Of a stretch of 64,000 bases of DNA, positions 12,965 through 24,640 are shown in pieces. The DNA lies in contig NC_080719.1 of assembly GCF_019097595.1 (NCBI RefSeq), positions 17,765,001 through 17,829,000 of the forward strand, read 5' to 3'. Both the position numbers and the translations under genes were made by a program. Positions within the stretch are counted from its first letter, which is position 1. Every line of letters starts with the position of its first letter. The notes beneath the pieces were generated by a model that was not told where the DNA came from, did no database searches, and was given only the letters and a program-made list of their open reading frames with translations. This stretch comes from Hemibagrus wyckioides (lineage: Eukaryota > Chordata > Actinopteri > Siluriformes > Bagridae).

Positions 12965-15244
12965 TTGAGCATGTGATCTTATGTGCTATGTCATTCTGAC
13001 CAGAGCAGCTCCTCTCTTTTGACATTCCACCCGTGCTTCCTGTCACACACAGGAAACAGCGTGTGTGTGTTGCAGTTTCCTTAGAACAGAACAAGGGTTT
13101 CACATGATTTTTGTAGAGGGTTTCTGTTCTGATCATTCTCAAAGTTCTGCATGAGTATAATTCACACACCAAGAACAACAACAATATAGATCAATTTAGA
13201 TGTGACATCACGTAGAACTACATACAGCTTCATGTCATGGAGCTACACCTGTTGATTTTAGTTCAGGTTTCCCGAAGCTAGTGATGGTTATTTTATGAAA
13301 TCAATATCAAAAGAGGTAAAAGGTAAAAGATAGAGAGATTGGGCTGAAAAAGGTGATAGGGCTGGTGCTGTATGCGTATTGCATGTGGATACCGTGTGCT
13401 GAAGAGAAGAACAGACTGATGAAAGAGTACCAGGTGATTACAGAGGAATTACCCCATCAGCTGTAATTCTGGTAAATATCTCTCACAATCTCAAAGAGAA
13501 ATACTTTTTGTTTAATGTACAGAGGGGTTTGTTTTCATGTTTCCCGCTGATTTGGCATCAATATTCATCCTGCTTCAAGAGAATAGGTAAAACAATTATT
13601 GTAAAAATGTGAACCTTATACACAATGAGTCACAGTTCTCATGCAATCAAATAGAGAAATGACATTTTCCTCCTAAAAATGTCACTCCTCTTTTCTATGG
13701 AAATTGATTATGTGCTCTTGAAACTATTTCATTGCCTTTGGCTAACTCTAATATTTTTTGGGGTTTTTTCACTGAATATGAGTTGATAACAGTAAGTAAG
13801 AATGATGTTCAGCGAGCCAAGGAAAAAGCTTCTTGGTTGCCTATATTTATATAGCTTAATATTTATATAGCTTAATAATGACCTTTTGGATCATTATATG
13901 TGTAGAATGTACGACTACACAAAAGCCATTAGATGAGACAATGTGAGACCCAGTCTGCTCAATTTCAGCAGCCTTACATCAGAGAGGGGGATTTTTTTTT
14001 TAAAGGAACAGTACACCAAACAGCAGATGGCAAGTCTTTCTCATATTTGTCCTTTTTCCACAGGACATTTAGTGGCACCAACACAGACCCGATATATCCA
14101 CAGTTTTTTCAGGGCTTTTCCTTTCCATACGTTATCTCATGAACCAAATCAGAATGAGCAACCGTCAAAGTGAATAAGAAACAGATTGTTATTACTCAAA
14201 GAAGTTCCCAGTCTGATATCATTGTATCTATAGGTACAATGTAGGTGTACAAAGTACAAAGGTAGGCTCTTTGGCTAGATTTTGTAGTCAAAACTTAAAA
14301 TAAATGATTTTTTTTTTTTTTCACATGATGAGCTGTTCCCAAGGGTATTTTTTTTTAAATGCCCTGCACATTATGTAGACCATACACAAAATAAACCCCC
14401 TTTCACCTCTGTAACATAACAACTGGATCAGTGATGCTTAGGTTTTCTAGCTGATGGTTTACGGGTTCCTGTGAAGTCATGAAGTCCACTAAATAATAGC
14501 ATAAAGTCTAGTATACTACATGATTTCAGCCCCAATTTCTCACTCACTGACTAATCTTAGGCCCTGAAACTAACACCAGCTATCACCCCTCCTCACAACT
14601 GCCCCTCGTCTAGCATGTCCAGTTTCCTAATGTGATTTTCATATTCCATAAGTGATTGCTGAGGCTCTGATATTTTTAAGCATGTTTCACTTTCTCAGCT
14701 GGTGTAACCCTGCAGCAACTAGGTGCAAGTACAGCAATGAGTAACAGCCACTTAGATCCTGAGATAAAATCGAATTGATCCGCTGTCACATGCAGCATAT
14801 CCCTGAATCGGGTTTATTGTCTACCTGTTTGTGTAGGATACAAAGAGCTATAATTTCACATCAAAAACAGGCTTTTGTTGCTTCCAGCATCTACACACTT
14901 TTTTTTCAAAGTCTTTTCCTCTTTCTCTTTTTTCTTGTTTCTTTACAAATATGTGAGAAGGTCGCCGAATCACATGCTAGGCAGCACTCATGATTAGTGC
15001 TGCTTTGGCGGGGATTTCTCCAGGTGAAAGGTCATGTACTGTCTGAGCCTCGTAGTGTTGACAACCCTGCAGCAAACAGCAACACCAATATCTAAAGTAA
15101 GCAAGTGAAGTCATGCAGTGTGAAAGAGTCAACAGTTCTGAGATGATGTAGGGGGATTTTTCAACATGTTTTATCTGAAAGACAAGATCCATAAAAAATC
15201 AATCATATGTTTTGTATGATTGAAATCAACATGTAATTAATTCA
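12965..15244. other. Unannotated non-coding stretch with one short tandem duplication
   Basis: At 13842-13876 the word ATATTTATATAGCTTA is present twice in tandem. Otherwise AT-rich with several T runs (13991, 14311, 14350); no gene recognised. Confidence 0.4.
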
Positions 15245-15385
15245 GCCATTTTTTTTCTGTAGCACTTATCCTGCATAGGGAACCTGGAGCCTAGCCCAGG
15301 GGGACCTAGCCACTTGGAACATATCCTGGACAGGGTACCAACCCACTACAAGACACAGTCACACAAACACTTACACACTCGTCAT
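15245..15385 (-). repeat. Family A repeat fragment
   Basis: CTGTAGCACTTATCCTGCAT, ACCTGGAGCCTAGCCCAGGG, then TCCTGGACAGGGTACCAACC and CACAAACACTTACACAC match the distal part of the repeat in minus orientation. The tRNA-like head is missing. Confidence 0.7.
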
Positions 15386-16060
15386 CACGTCCCTTGCATG
15401 CTCAGTAATTCAGTTTGTATATTCATCATCACTCTGTAATCTATTTCCGGAGACTGTATTTCTAAATTAAAAAGTAAAATGTTTGTGTGATGTCCATAAC
15501 TGCATGACAAATCAGGCCTGACTAATTGCAGCCTGGCTAAAAGCCAGCAAGTCTCCAGCAAGTGAAGGCCACTGGAGGAGCACAAACAACCATGTCCAGT
15601 GCCTCTCTTTTTTTCATGAGGTCAGCCTATTACTCAGCCTCTCATGACCAGTGACACCCTGACCTTGCTAACGTTGTTATTGATGACACGGCTAGCTTTT
15701 AGCTTTTCTTCCCAGATATGGTTGCTGAAATCACAGCAAAGGCGTTCAGAGTAAGAAGGAAACCCCCTTCATGAGGTGGTCCAGTGCGTAATTGTTATGG
15801 AAAGCTCTGTGGAGGCAACAGCCATATAAGGAAGAGGGATGAACAATAGCAGACTGAGCTAAAGTCACCCGAGTGAAGACAATGAAGTCAGTTTAGAAGC
15901 TGGGCTGAAGTCATGGGTCTCTACGCAAAAACAGTTAATTACTGTAATCCCCTCCCAAAGCTGGCATGTCGCCAGTGCTTTTTCCAGCACTGAGATCAGA
16001 TGCACAAAATGCAGTCTGACATCACTGAGGAAACCGAGAAGGAGCATGGTCTTGCAAATG
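15386..16060. other. Unannotated non-coding stretch
   Basis: No supported feature. Confidence 0.4.
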
Positions 16061-16061
16061 C

Positions 16062-16086
<25 letters not shown>
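16062..16086. repeat. (CA)n microsatellite
   Basis: About 12 CA units; a short TG run follows at 16197-16213. Confidence 0.95.
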
Positions 16087-16092
<6 letters not shown>

Positions 16093-16228
16093 TACTTATA
16101 CACTTCCTGCTCAACTCCTGACTTCCTGGAAAAGCTCAGCCCCGGTTGCTGGAAATGGAGACTGCAGAGGGAGAAGAGCAAAACACAAGCAGCGTGATGT
16201 GTGTGTGTGTGTGAGGAAAAGAGAATGA

Positions 16229-16300
16229 TGAGCTCATGTGATTGGTGAGTAAGCACATGAGCTCACTATAAGACAAGCTCCGATTCTGATTGGAGGGCAG
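16229..16300. promoter_or_regulatory. Possible regulatory cluster: 12-bp inverted repeat and two inverted CCAAT boxes
   Basis: TGAGCTCATGTG at 16229-16240 and its exact reverse complement at 16254-16265 flank a 13-nt spacer containing ATTGG (CCAAT on the minus strand). A second GATTGGAG follows near 16290, and an E-box/CRE-like TCACGTGACGTG lies near 16375-16386. These are short motifs and no transcription start is identified. Confidence 0.3.
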
Positions 16301-16389
16301 CAATATGCCGAGTGGTCGCATCAGCTAATCAGATGGGAGGACAGGATAGGCTGAGCGCTTGGAAGATGTGAGTTCACGTGACGTGTACA

Positions 16390-17710
16390 TGGGTCACTCA
16401 GGTTGCGCAAGATGCTCGTGAAACCACAGTTTCTCCCGTCAATCATGCCAAGCCCTGTTTCGAGCACTTTCACACATTAATGTTTACACAACAGTGTTGC
16501 ATGTCTGTCCTTAACCTGGGCATATCAAAAAGAAAACAGAGACAACCATCTCAACCTCCTCCCTCAGCTGTGGGAGAAAGATAATAAACAAAAGTCTCTC
16601 AAGGAAAAGTACCAGAGTCATCTATAGTGCAGTGTTTTCATCAAAACATTGCAGCTGGTGTGTAACCTATTTAAGATTTGCTTATTTAAGGACTTTTGAG
16701 GGAAGAGTGCTTGCAGATTCGGCTGGATTTTTGCATTTGCAATGGTTGTTAACTGGGAGATAAAAATCTAACACTACATTCAAAAATGAAATATTATAGT
16801 TAAAGCAAGGCATGAATGATGTCACCATGTCAATAATTTTTCATAGTTTTGGATAAATTACATATATAACATTGAAGTATGTTATATTAATATTGAAGGT
16901 TTCATAGTAAGGAATGGAAAAAAAATATATTATAGGAATGCATGGTAATGTCTTGATTAAACAAGTAAACATCTGAATTCTATAAACATAAAAAGTTTAG
17001 ATTTTTTGTATTAGCTAAACAAAATTAGGAATATTTTATTAGATTAAAGCTGAATTATAAATAAACACACGTTTCAATCTTAGACTCTGATTTCTATTGT
17101 TTTAAACAATTTAAGGTACTTTTTAAGCTTCAAACATCATAAATCTAATCAGATCGACACATATCAGATGATTATTGTCTGCAAAATGAACATTAACATG
17201 ACCAGCATGAGCTCCTCACATGACCATGAGGGATATATTAGTCATGTGATCATAACCATAAGCCAATATAGAGGATGAGCTCATATTGACTCTGCAGTTC
17301 TGCGGCTGTTTTGCTCCCTGTGCACATCTGCAGTAATGATTTCAATGACTAAGATTTTTTCTTGAGTGTTGCATTGTTTTGCAAAGCCGCTCCTTACGTC
17401 TACATGTGGGTCCTTCGGTGGCTGAAGCAGGACAACTCCAGATCCCACTACTGAAACCCACTGCTGGCCTTTAAGCAAAATCTCCTCTCAGTTGTAAGTT
17501 GGTTTGGATCAAAGCTTCCACCAAATGGATAAATGTAAAGCGATGCTTTAGGAGAAAATTAAGATGTTTAAGCCACATGAAGGCTGAGCGTGAATAAAAA
17601 ATTACAGAGGCTATTTTTGACACAGGGCATGTGTATTATGTGGTGGAGCTTATTGAGAGATTAATAGCCTAAGAGCAGGCTGCTTGTGGTGAGCTTGCCA
17701 AGTTGAGCCA
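16390..17710. other. Unannotated non-coding stretch
   Basis: Strongly AT-rich between 16780 and 17150; no gene recognised. Confidence 0.4.
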
Positions 17711-17738
17711 GGACACACACACACACACACACACACAT
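17711..17738. repeat. (AC)n microsatellite
   Basis: About 14 AC units. Confidence 0.95.
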
Positions 17739-18649
17739 AGTATAGTGGATATGTATAGTAGAGTAAATTTATGCTGGCACTGAGAAATCCGAATGTTTCA
17801 GAGTTAATTTGGGGGTGGGGTTGTAAAGTGATGAGGTGAGTCTTGGGCTTGTCACTACAAAACACTGAACCTCCCTTAGCATGATGCCCAGTTGCCCAGA
17901 CTAACATACAGCTAAATAAAGTGAACACTATGTATAGACACTTTAAGCAAATTGGTCTGCAGTGAATCAGGATCAGTTAAAGGGACTTGTCTTGTTACTA
18001 AAGTAAGAATAACTAGTGGTCACAGTGGTGCCAGATCGCTGCTCTTCTTCTTCTTCCAGCCATGTAAGAACAGTGTCTCTGACCTTTAAACGTAGACATG
18101 ATCCTTTGCTAATTCCCTTTTGCAAGGGGATCAAGTAAGGGGAGAGATGAATCAATCTCTCTAATACTATTCCATGAGGAGTTAAATAAGGAATACATCT
18201 TTTTCAAAGAAAGAAAATAGTACAAGTGTATACAACGACTTCTCATTATTTGAATGGATGAGCACACCAAAGCAGGGAAGAACAGTTAAAAAGCCATTCT
18301 GAGAAGAAAAAATGAAAAGCTTGCATATGCATATGGGCTTGGGGAAAAAGAGTGTTTTTGGGAACTGGAATATTTAGTTCCAAATTTTGCTGAACTGAAA
18401 CAGCCTAATTATGAAACCTTCTGAATATGTTCACAACAGCATCTGTCTAGTCAGTGAATTCAGAATAAAAACTAAAGTGACAGTTTCCACAGAATTTCTA
18501 ATGGACTAATCCAGCATCTGTCTTTATACGATTACATATAAATATGTTTGTGTGATTTAAAGCGATGGTTCGTTGTTAACATCTTTGACAAAATTCTGAT
18601 TATTGATTAAAATGTTTATAATCAAGCATTCCCAGGCTGCTGTGATTTT
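17739..18649. other. Unannotated non-coding stretch
   Basis: No supported feature. Confidence 0.4.
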
Positions 18650-18768
18650 GTCCCTAGATGATGATGGGTTCATTTCTGAGTCTGGTTCCTCTCGAGGTTT
18701 CTTCCTCATATCTTCTCATAGAGTCCATTGTCCAGCACTATAATAATAAAATTGAATTGAAATGAGAC
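18650..18768 (+). repeat. Dispersed repeat, family C (short copy)
   Basis: Shares with 48895-49110 the ordered blocks GTTTCTTCCTCATATC, TCTCA, CCATTGT, and the tail AATAAAATTGAATTGAA. Ending in an A-rich tail points to a retroposon 3' end. The internal part is deleted relative to the other copy. Confidence 0.6.
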
Positions 18769-21700
18769 TATAAGAGGACAAAGGGTTCAGTTTTGAAGGA
18801 CATTTGGGTTGGACAAACTTTTTTTTTTCTCATTGAACATCTATTTGTTCTTCATTCGTCTGGAAACTCTGGTGATGGTTTTATCTATCATGTTAACCCC
18901 AAAAGATAAATATTTTTCACAAGCTACACAAAAGACACACAGATTCAAAAACACACAAAGTACCTGAATGGGCGTTATGGTGTTGTTGTTTACGCTAGCT
19001 ATGTTAGCTAGCAATCTAGAGTTAGTGGTCAAGGCTGCTTCTAAGATCCTCAGAGATGTGCACAGCCTCTGGGAAAGCATTTACATTGAGCTTACATTCT
19101 AGAATAACAGGCTGTTTTTCCCCCCATCAGTCAAAGGGTCTAATGTATCTAATTAGTTCAGGTGATGTTAGGTGACTAGCTTGTTGTGTAGGTTATGATA
19201 TCGCAGAATGAACACAGAGCAAGACTTCTGAGCTAAAAGAGAGTAAGAGCTGACCAGCTAAAAGATACACTCTTATTGTTGTCTTTTCTATCAGGTGCTC
19301 AGTAACTGTGACGGTTACACCAATGTGTGCAATAATATGATTTTATTCTTATCCCACTGTTGTAATATCAGAGAAATACAAATCATGAATACTTGGGCTG
19401 TATCCGAAACTGCAGTAGTATGCCAGTACACCCTTGGTGTCATTACTATTTAGGTATAATGCTTAGTGTGCATTGTGCAGTTTGGAATCTAACCTTGAAT
19501 TCTATCCAAATCTCTGCTCTCACAGCCGTGAGATTAATGCGCATAGCGAGGGAACAGCAGTATCAAACCACATTATGAAACGCTCTTCCACAAGGAGCTT
19601 GTAATAACACTTCTCTACAAAAGAGGGCGAAATTCCAAAACATCCTTTAACTGAAATCATTCCATGTTTAATACTGAGCTAATTAAAATTCAATGTGCAC
19701 TGTTAGCATAGAACACATCAAATAAACCAGAGCAAATAAATCACAGAAGGAGTCTGGGATGGGTCAGTGATTGAATGCAGTATTTCTATGAGCGCGTCCA
19801 ATGAAACCAACATGCTCATGCTTGCAAATTCAAAAGAATCTGAATAACTCTGTTGGTTAGTTGTTATGGGATGAGATTAGTTTCTAACATCATGTTGACT
19901 AAATGGTCTTAAATACTGTTGCTTGTTTGAATTCCTTGCACAGACATTGCATGAGATCAGATCTCATTAAACTGTTCTAATATGATTCTTGGGGAAATAA
20001 TTATAAGAGCTAATCAGGGTTGAAATCCTCCACACAAAAGCATTAAAACATAATGGAGCAGAATTACAAATGTAAAAATTACATTTATTTTGACTACAAT
20101 GCTTTGAGAGCCAGTGTTATTACATACGCTGGGAAACAGACACCAAAACTGTAATTAGGGAAAACTTCCCAAATTTCCAAATCCTTCAAAAAAAAGGCTT
20201 TAGAAACTGAGGGGAATGGCATCTCATGCCCAAAGCTGCTGATCTGGAATCAGCTGTACTTATTATAAAGTGTCAGCTGAGAATGAGAAATCTGATCTGG
20301 GAACAGCTCACAGGAAACAGAAGAAGCTAAACATTTCTCTCTCTATCTCTCCCTCTCTCTCCCTCTCAGGTCATGTGATACCGCTCCCACACACTTCACA
20401 CACAAATCAACCACAGCCATCCCGAGGCTGTTTGGAGATCTGGGAAAGGAGCACAGAAAAGAGCTGAGAGGCATGTCTTTTTACACAAACAGATGAGGGT
20501 AGGGCCAAGAAATCCAAGAGATGGTGTATGTTTTGCTCAGGGCTCTGAACTTTCATTCTCCCACAGTCGTCAGCTACATGTTCCCACATTTTGCAGCTTT
20601 CCCTCAGTAAATGCAGAAGGTGGATCAGGAAGTGTGAGGGTGGTGTGGTGAATAGACCGGAGTGAGATTTCTCACCATTAGGGGCTGCAGATGTATATCC
20701 TCAAGGGAAATAATGTCATAAACAGAAACATGAATGAGTAATGAACTGTAATTTAATTATATTAAATGATAGAGGTTAGGGATATTTATGTTCACAGTAT
20801 CCATTAGATTTAAATTAATATTGTAGATTTGGGATAAGTTTAATTTAAAATATGACCAAAAGGCACACTTTTCTAAAGTCAACTCAGGGAATTAAATATA
20901 TCTTTAATCTTCTGTGCATGTTTTATACACTACATTCCTATGAGACAGGATGCCATTTCAGCCATACTTCCCGTCCCTCAAAGTGAATGCATGTCAACCG
21001 TCCCTTTTCCTGCCCTTCATTCTCCGAGTGTTCAGCATACTTCATGCCCCACTGAGCCTTGTTTGTTTCCTAAAATTTAAGCACATGCTCATCCAGAAAT
21101 GCACAGCTCATTCTCCATACCTCTGCAACCAAAAGCATTTGCGTCAGTAACGACAATCTAATGAGGCGATCTGCTATTTTGGATGTGCTGTACTGTATTT
21201 TATTTTATTTTAAGGACTAAACACAGACATGGAAGGCTGCTGCTGCTACAGTACTTGCAATGTGCAAACTTAACTCTTTGCACTTTTAATCAAGTTCTAT
21301 GAAATTGCACAACCGAGTGACTTTTATTATAGCTGTACTGAAACTGTATGAACCAAAACCACAACAACAACAACAACAGCAAAAAGAACTAGTAGTCTTT
21401 CTTCTAGCCACCACAAGAGGAATGCGGATGCCTCCCACCCCTTGTTGAACCGTGAGGCCCGTTTCTGGGCGTGACAGCCGGCTTTCCCATGGAAAGAAGT
21501 TTGGGAACCAGTTCCTCTGGGAAAAGAGCAGGAGAGACGAGTCAAGCAGGCTCAGCAGAGAAAGCCGACTTTTACCTGCAGGCAGAAACTGCACATTCAA
21601 AGGAAAAGAAAAAAAGCAGACAGACACACAAGTAAAGCTTTCTTTATTGAAATATAATAATAGTGTGATAAGGCGAACACCTACGGGCATTGGCACAGAA

Positions 21701-22060
21701 CTGGGCCACTTGTTCTTCACAGGACGGAATGTAACATGATCGAGTTCTTAAAATGATTTTGTCTGCATGCAATCAAAACACAGTGTACCTGTATGATATT
21801 AGGACGATACACACAAGAGCAGCAATTGTTAACAATTTAGAGGTGAAGCAGGTTCAGGGCCTTGCAGTGTCATGTGCATTTCCATTGTGAAATCCATCTG
21901 GTGTGTGAAAATATACTGGTGCATAACTCCATAAAGTCATTTCTGACCTCTGAGGAAATGCCCGTTCAGAAACTGCCTCTCAACTCAGAATTCCTGTTCA
22001 GGAACTGGGATTGCTCTCCAGTTTAGCAAGTGTCATCAAACCTGCATGGTTGATCACGCC
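18769..22060. other. Unannotated non-coding stretch
   Basis: Contains a (CAA)n run at about 21358-21378 and pyrimidine-rich TCTCTC at 20336-20368. The 144-residue minus-strand ORF at 21286-21720 reads the CAA run as poly-Cys and is not supported as a gene. AT-rich single-copy-looking DNA at 20060-20170 could be conserved non-coding sequence. Confidence 0.4.
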
Positions 22061-22064
22061 ATCA

Positions 22065-22122
22065 ACAAACAACAACAATAAACAATAAATTAATAATAAA
22101 TAAATAATAAATAAACAAATGA
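22065..22122. repeat. Imperfect AAC/AATA simple repeat
   Basis: Runs of AACAAC and then AATAAATAAT-type units; low complexity. Confidence 0.85.
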
Positions 22123-22866
22123 GATTCATTTGACATATGAGCTTGTTAAATCTATAACAGTGAATGATTTGCTGTTTTGAGGAGTAAAATACACATGACT
22201 TAGCTTTCTAGCTTGTTGCTAAGAAAACACAAACATGGTGGAGGTGTCCATGAATTCATTTGTCACTTTAGAGCTCAGATGTACAGAGGGTGAAAATAGT
22301 GGAATTTGGACCTAAGACAAAGTAGTCTCACATCTTAAACTGAAAGGAATTTTCAAAAGCAGACTCTTATCAAAATGAGACCAGTCCTTAAAGTCGACGC
22401 TGTAATACACGATGAAGGCACTACAGACTAAATAAGAACGAACATTCTCTAAATATTCTACAGGTCGTATTTAACCGCTGCATGTAATGTTCTAACAAAA
22501 TATTAGACAGAAATAATAATCTAGTTACCAGAATGATATTAGATATTAGTTACACACAATAATTCTGTCTGGAGACAAAATAAACATCATGGAAATGTTA
22601 TGATGTTAATGTTCCTACAGCCGTGTGTGCACCAGTGTGGAAACATTTATAAAAAAGTCATATAAGTGTTACTATCTGAGAAAAAATTGGGTTTTTACTA
22701 CCAAAAGCCCCTAAAACTATAATATATTCAAAACTTTGCAAACTTTCCCTTAATTTTTTTGTCACAGGTACACAGCAGTTATGGCAGATTTCAAGTTTAT
22801 CCGTCTCTGTTATCTTGCTAATTTGTTTCTTTATAAATCTTCAATCTTAACCATTTTTTTTTTCAG

Positions 22867-22910
22867 CTGTCCCCAGTGCAGCAGTCCTTTCATAGAAACT
22901 CCTGATGAAG
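22867..22910 (+). other. Exon-like block with strong splice signals (candidate micro-exon)
   Basis: Preceded by a CTTAAC branch-point-like word and a run of ten Ts ending in CAG, and followed by the donor-like GAAG|GTCAGT. In one frame the 44 nt read CPQCSSPFIETPDE, a zinc-ribbon-like CxxC; the other two frames hit stops. The block would enter and leave a codon mid-way (one extra base at each end). No second exon was recognised nearby, so this may be a pseudo-exon. I do not recognise the protein. Confidence 0.25.
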
Positions 22911-22916
22911 GTCAGT

Positions 22917-23141
22917 AAACAATTAACAGGAACTTCTTCTAAACATTTATTTGACCTTTAATATGATTTCATCTGAAACCAGTGGTGTTAAAGGTACAGC
23001 CCCTAATTTGCTTAAGTGGAGTGTTTGTCTTCCCTGGGAGCAGTTACACAAATCATTTCCTTGAGGGATGACTGCTGGGGAATCCTATCCATAAAACCAT
23101 CCCTGAGGACAGGGATTTGCATGAGAGTATATGCACACCTG

Positions 23142-23144
<3 letters not shown>
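22917..23144. other. Unannotated non-coding stretch
   Basis: No supported feature before the adjacent microsatellite. Confidence 0.4.

Positions 23145-23186
<42 letters not shown>
23145..23186. repeat. (CA)n microsatellite
   Basis: About 20 CA units, uninterrupted. Confidence 0.96.
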
Positions 23187-23189
<3 letters not shown>

Positions 23190-23193
<4 letters not shown>

Positions 23194-24015
23194 AACCTAC
23201 GCTTCTAGTAATTTCTCCACTACACTAGTGAAACTGTTGAAACTACTATGTGGGCTATGTGTTTCAAATTTGCTAAGACTTTCCTTGTAACAGCTGACCA
23301 CAGATCAGTATCTTTTCTGTCACTATCTTGTTGTTTAGGTAAATTTCTCCACTGAGCGGCCCTTTCATCTCCGAGTCACTTAGCTATGCGCTTCCTGTTA
23401 GCATTATGTACATGTCCAGGAGTCACGTCCAAGCTTTCTGGTGCTTTCTACAGCGGAGTGGGCCGTGCGAGTAGCAGGAGTGTGTGGGAGAAGAACGAGC
23501 AGCAGGAGCAGACCAGCTCATTCTCACTATACAGCTCTGCAGGTGCTACACACTTGTGCTTCCTGAAAGCTAGCACTCTCTGTCTTGTCCCTTCTAACCA
23601 GCCCCCTGCTTCTTTCTCAGCTCGGTGCGAACCTGCAGCTGAATAATCCTTCAACTCTATTTTAGCGTTTGGATAAGATTACAAACCCCATGACTGTTTC
23701 CTGTGAAATGCTCAGTGTTGAGAGACTTAAGGCTGAAAATAGACCCACACACAAATCAGCTGATTGCAGCTGATTGGGAAACCGCACATTCGTTTGTTTA
23801 TTAGCAACGTGTTTCTGCTCCCTCGTATTTTTGTGCTCATTGTTTGATTCAGTCTCCTGAAAGAATGTTGACATGTAAATGAGTGTGCAAGGGCTTGAGC
23901 CAGGACCTGAAAATAAAATGCACTTTAATTAGGTAGCTCTTATACTGTTTTCAGAAATGTGCCATGTATTGCGCATTTAAAATCTATAAATAAAAAAAAA
24001 ACGTGTCTAGTAATC
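23190..24015. other. Unannotated non-coding stretch
   Basis: Short ORFs on both strands at 23386-23654 overlap each other and have no motif; no gene called. Confidence 0.4.
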
Positions 24016-24108
24016 CATTGATCGAAGACAATTGATTGCAATTCACTGGCTTTCTGTGAAATTCTTCAAGAAAGCAAGTAAACTGCAATCAGTTGTCTTC
24101 GATCAATG
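24016..24108. ncRNA. 93-nt near-perfect hairpin (miRNA-like or palindromic mini-element)
   Basis: The left arm begins CATTGATCGAAGACAA and the right arm ends TTGTCTTCGATCAATG. Aligned arm to arm, the first 16 positions pair perfectly, then a G-U wobble, eight more pairs, and isolated mismatches at arm positions 26, 29 and 33. In all, 37 of 40 positions can pair, around a loop of about 13 nt near 24056-24068. No target-site duplication is visible at the edges and I recognise neither a known miRNA nor a transposon family. Strand is undecided because both transcripts would fold. Confidence 0.4.
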
Positions 24109-24249
24109 CATCAGCTGTCAGTTTCTGAAGAAAACAGTTCCTCAGTTTTAAAGTTTTCCCTGGAAAACATGATTACTGAGGGTGTTATTAGACAAGAGAC
24201 TGAGTCAGAGCATAAAAGCAAGCAGGGCGCGAGAGAGAGCGGGAGGCAG

Positions 24250-24367
24250 TGTGTGTGCGTGTGTGTGTCTGTGTGTGCATGTGTGTGTGTGTGTGCGTGA
24301 GAGAGAGAGGCAGAGAGAGAGAGAGAGGGAGGGAGGAAGAGAGAGCGAGACAGAGGGAGAGAGAGAG
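24250..24367. repeat. Compound (TG)n / (GA)n-rich microsatellite
   Basis: TG/TGTGCG units to about 24298, then GAGA/GGGA polypurine to 24367. All six frames give low-complexity ORFs here (Ser/Leu or Arg/Glu rich), which are artefacts. Confidence 0.93.
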
Positions 24368-24602
24368 TAAGATATTTTGTGCGAATAGAGAGACAGAGAA
24401 GCACATGATGCTAGCAGTGACAGAGCACATGCTCCATTCTGCATGACCATATTAGGCCACAGGAGGAGCTTGTGGAAGAACCAGGAAGTGATGGGTCACT
24501 TGAGATATCACGTGACTTCCAGTACGGTTTGGAAAGCTCTTCCTCACTAAGCCCCCCTCCCACCTTGCTTAGTGGCTTTAGCACTTGCATGCACTTTCCT
24601 AA

Positions 24603-24640
24603 ACACACAAGCACACACACACACACACACACACACACAT
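24603..24640. repeat. (CA)n microsatellite
   Basis: About 17 CA units, one imperfect. Confidence 0.95.

Noticed and set aside
21286..21720. 144-residue minus-strand ORF
   Set aside because: Contains a poly-Cys run from the CAA simple repeat and no domain; competing ORFs overlap it on both strands.
24188..24450. Several 60- to 97-residue Ser/Leu- or Arg/Glu-rich ORFs on both strands
   Set aside because: Direct translations of TG and GA microsatellites.
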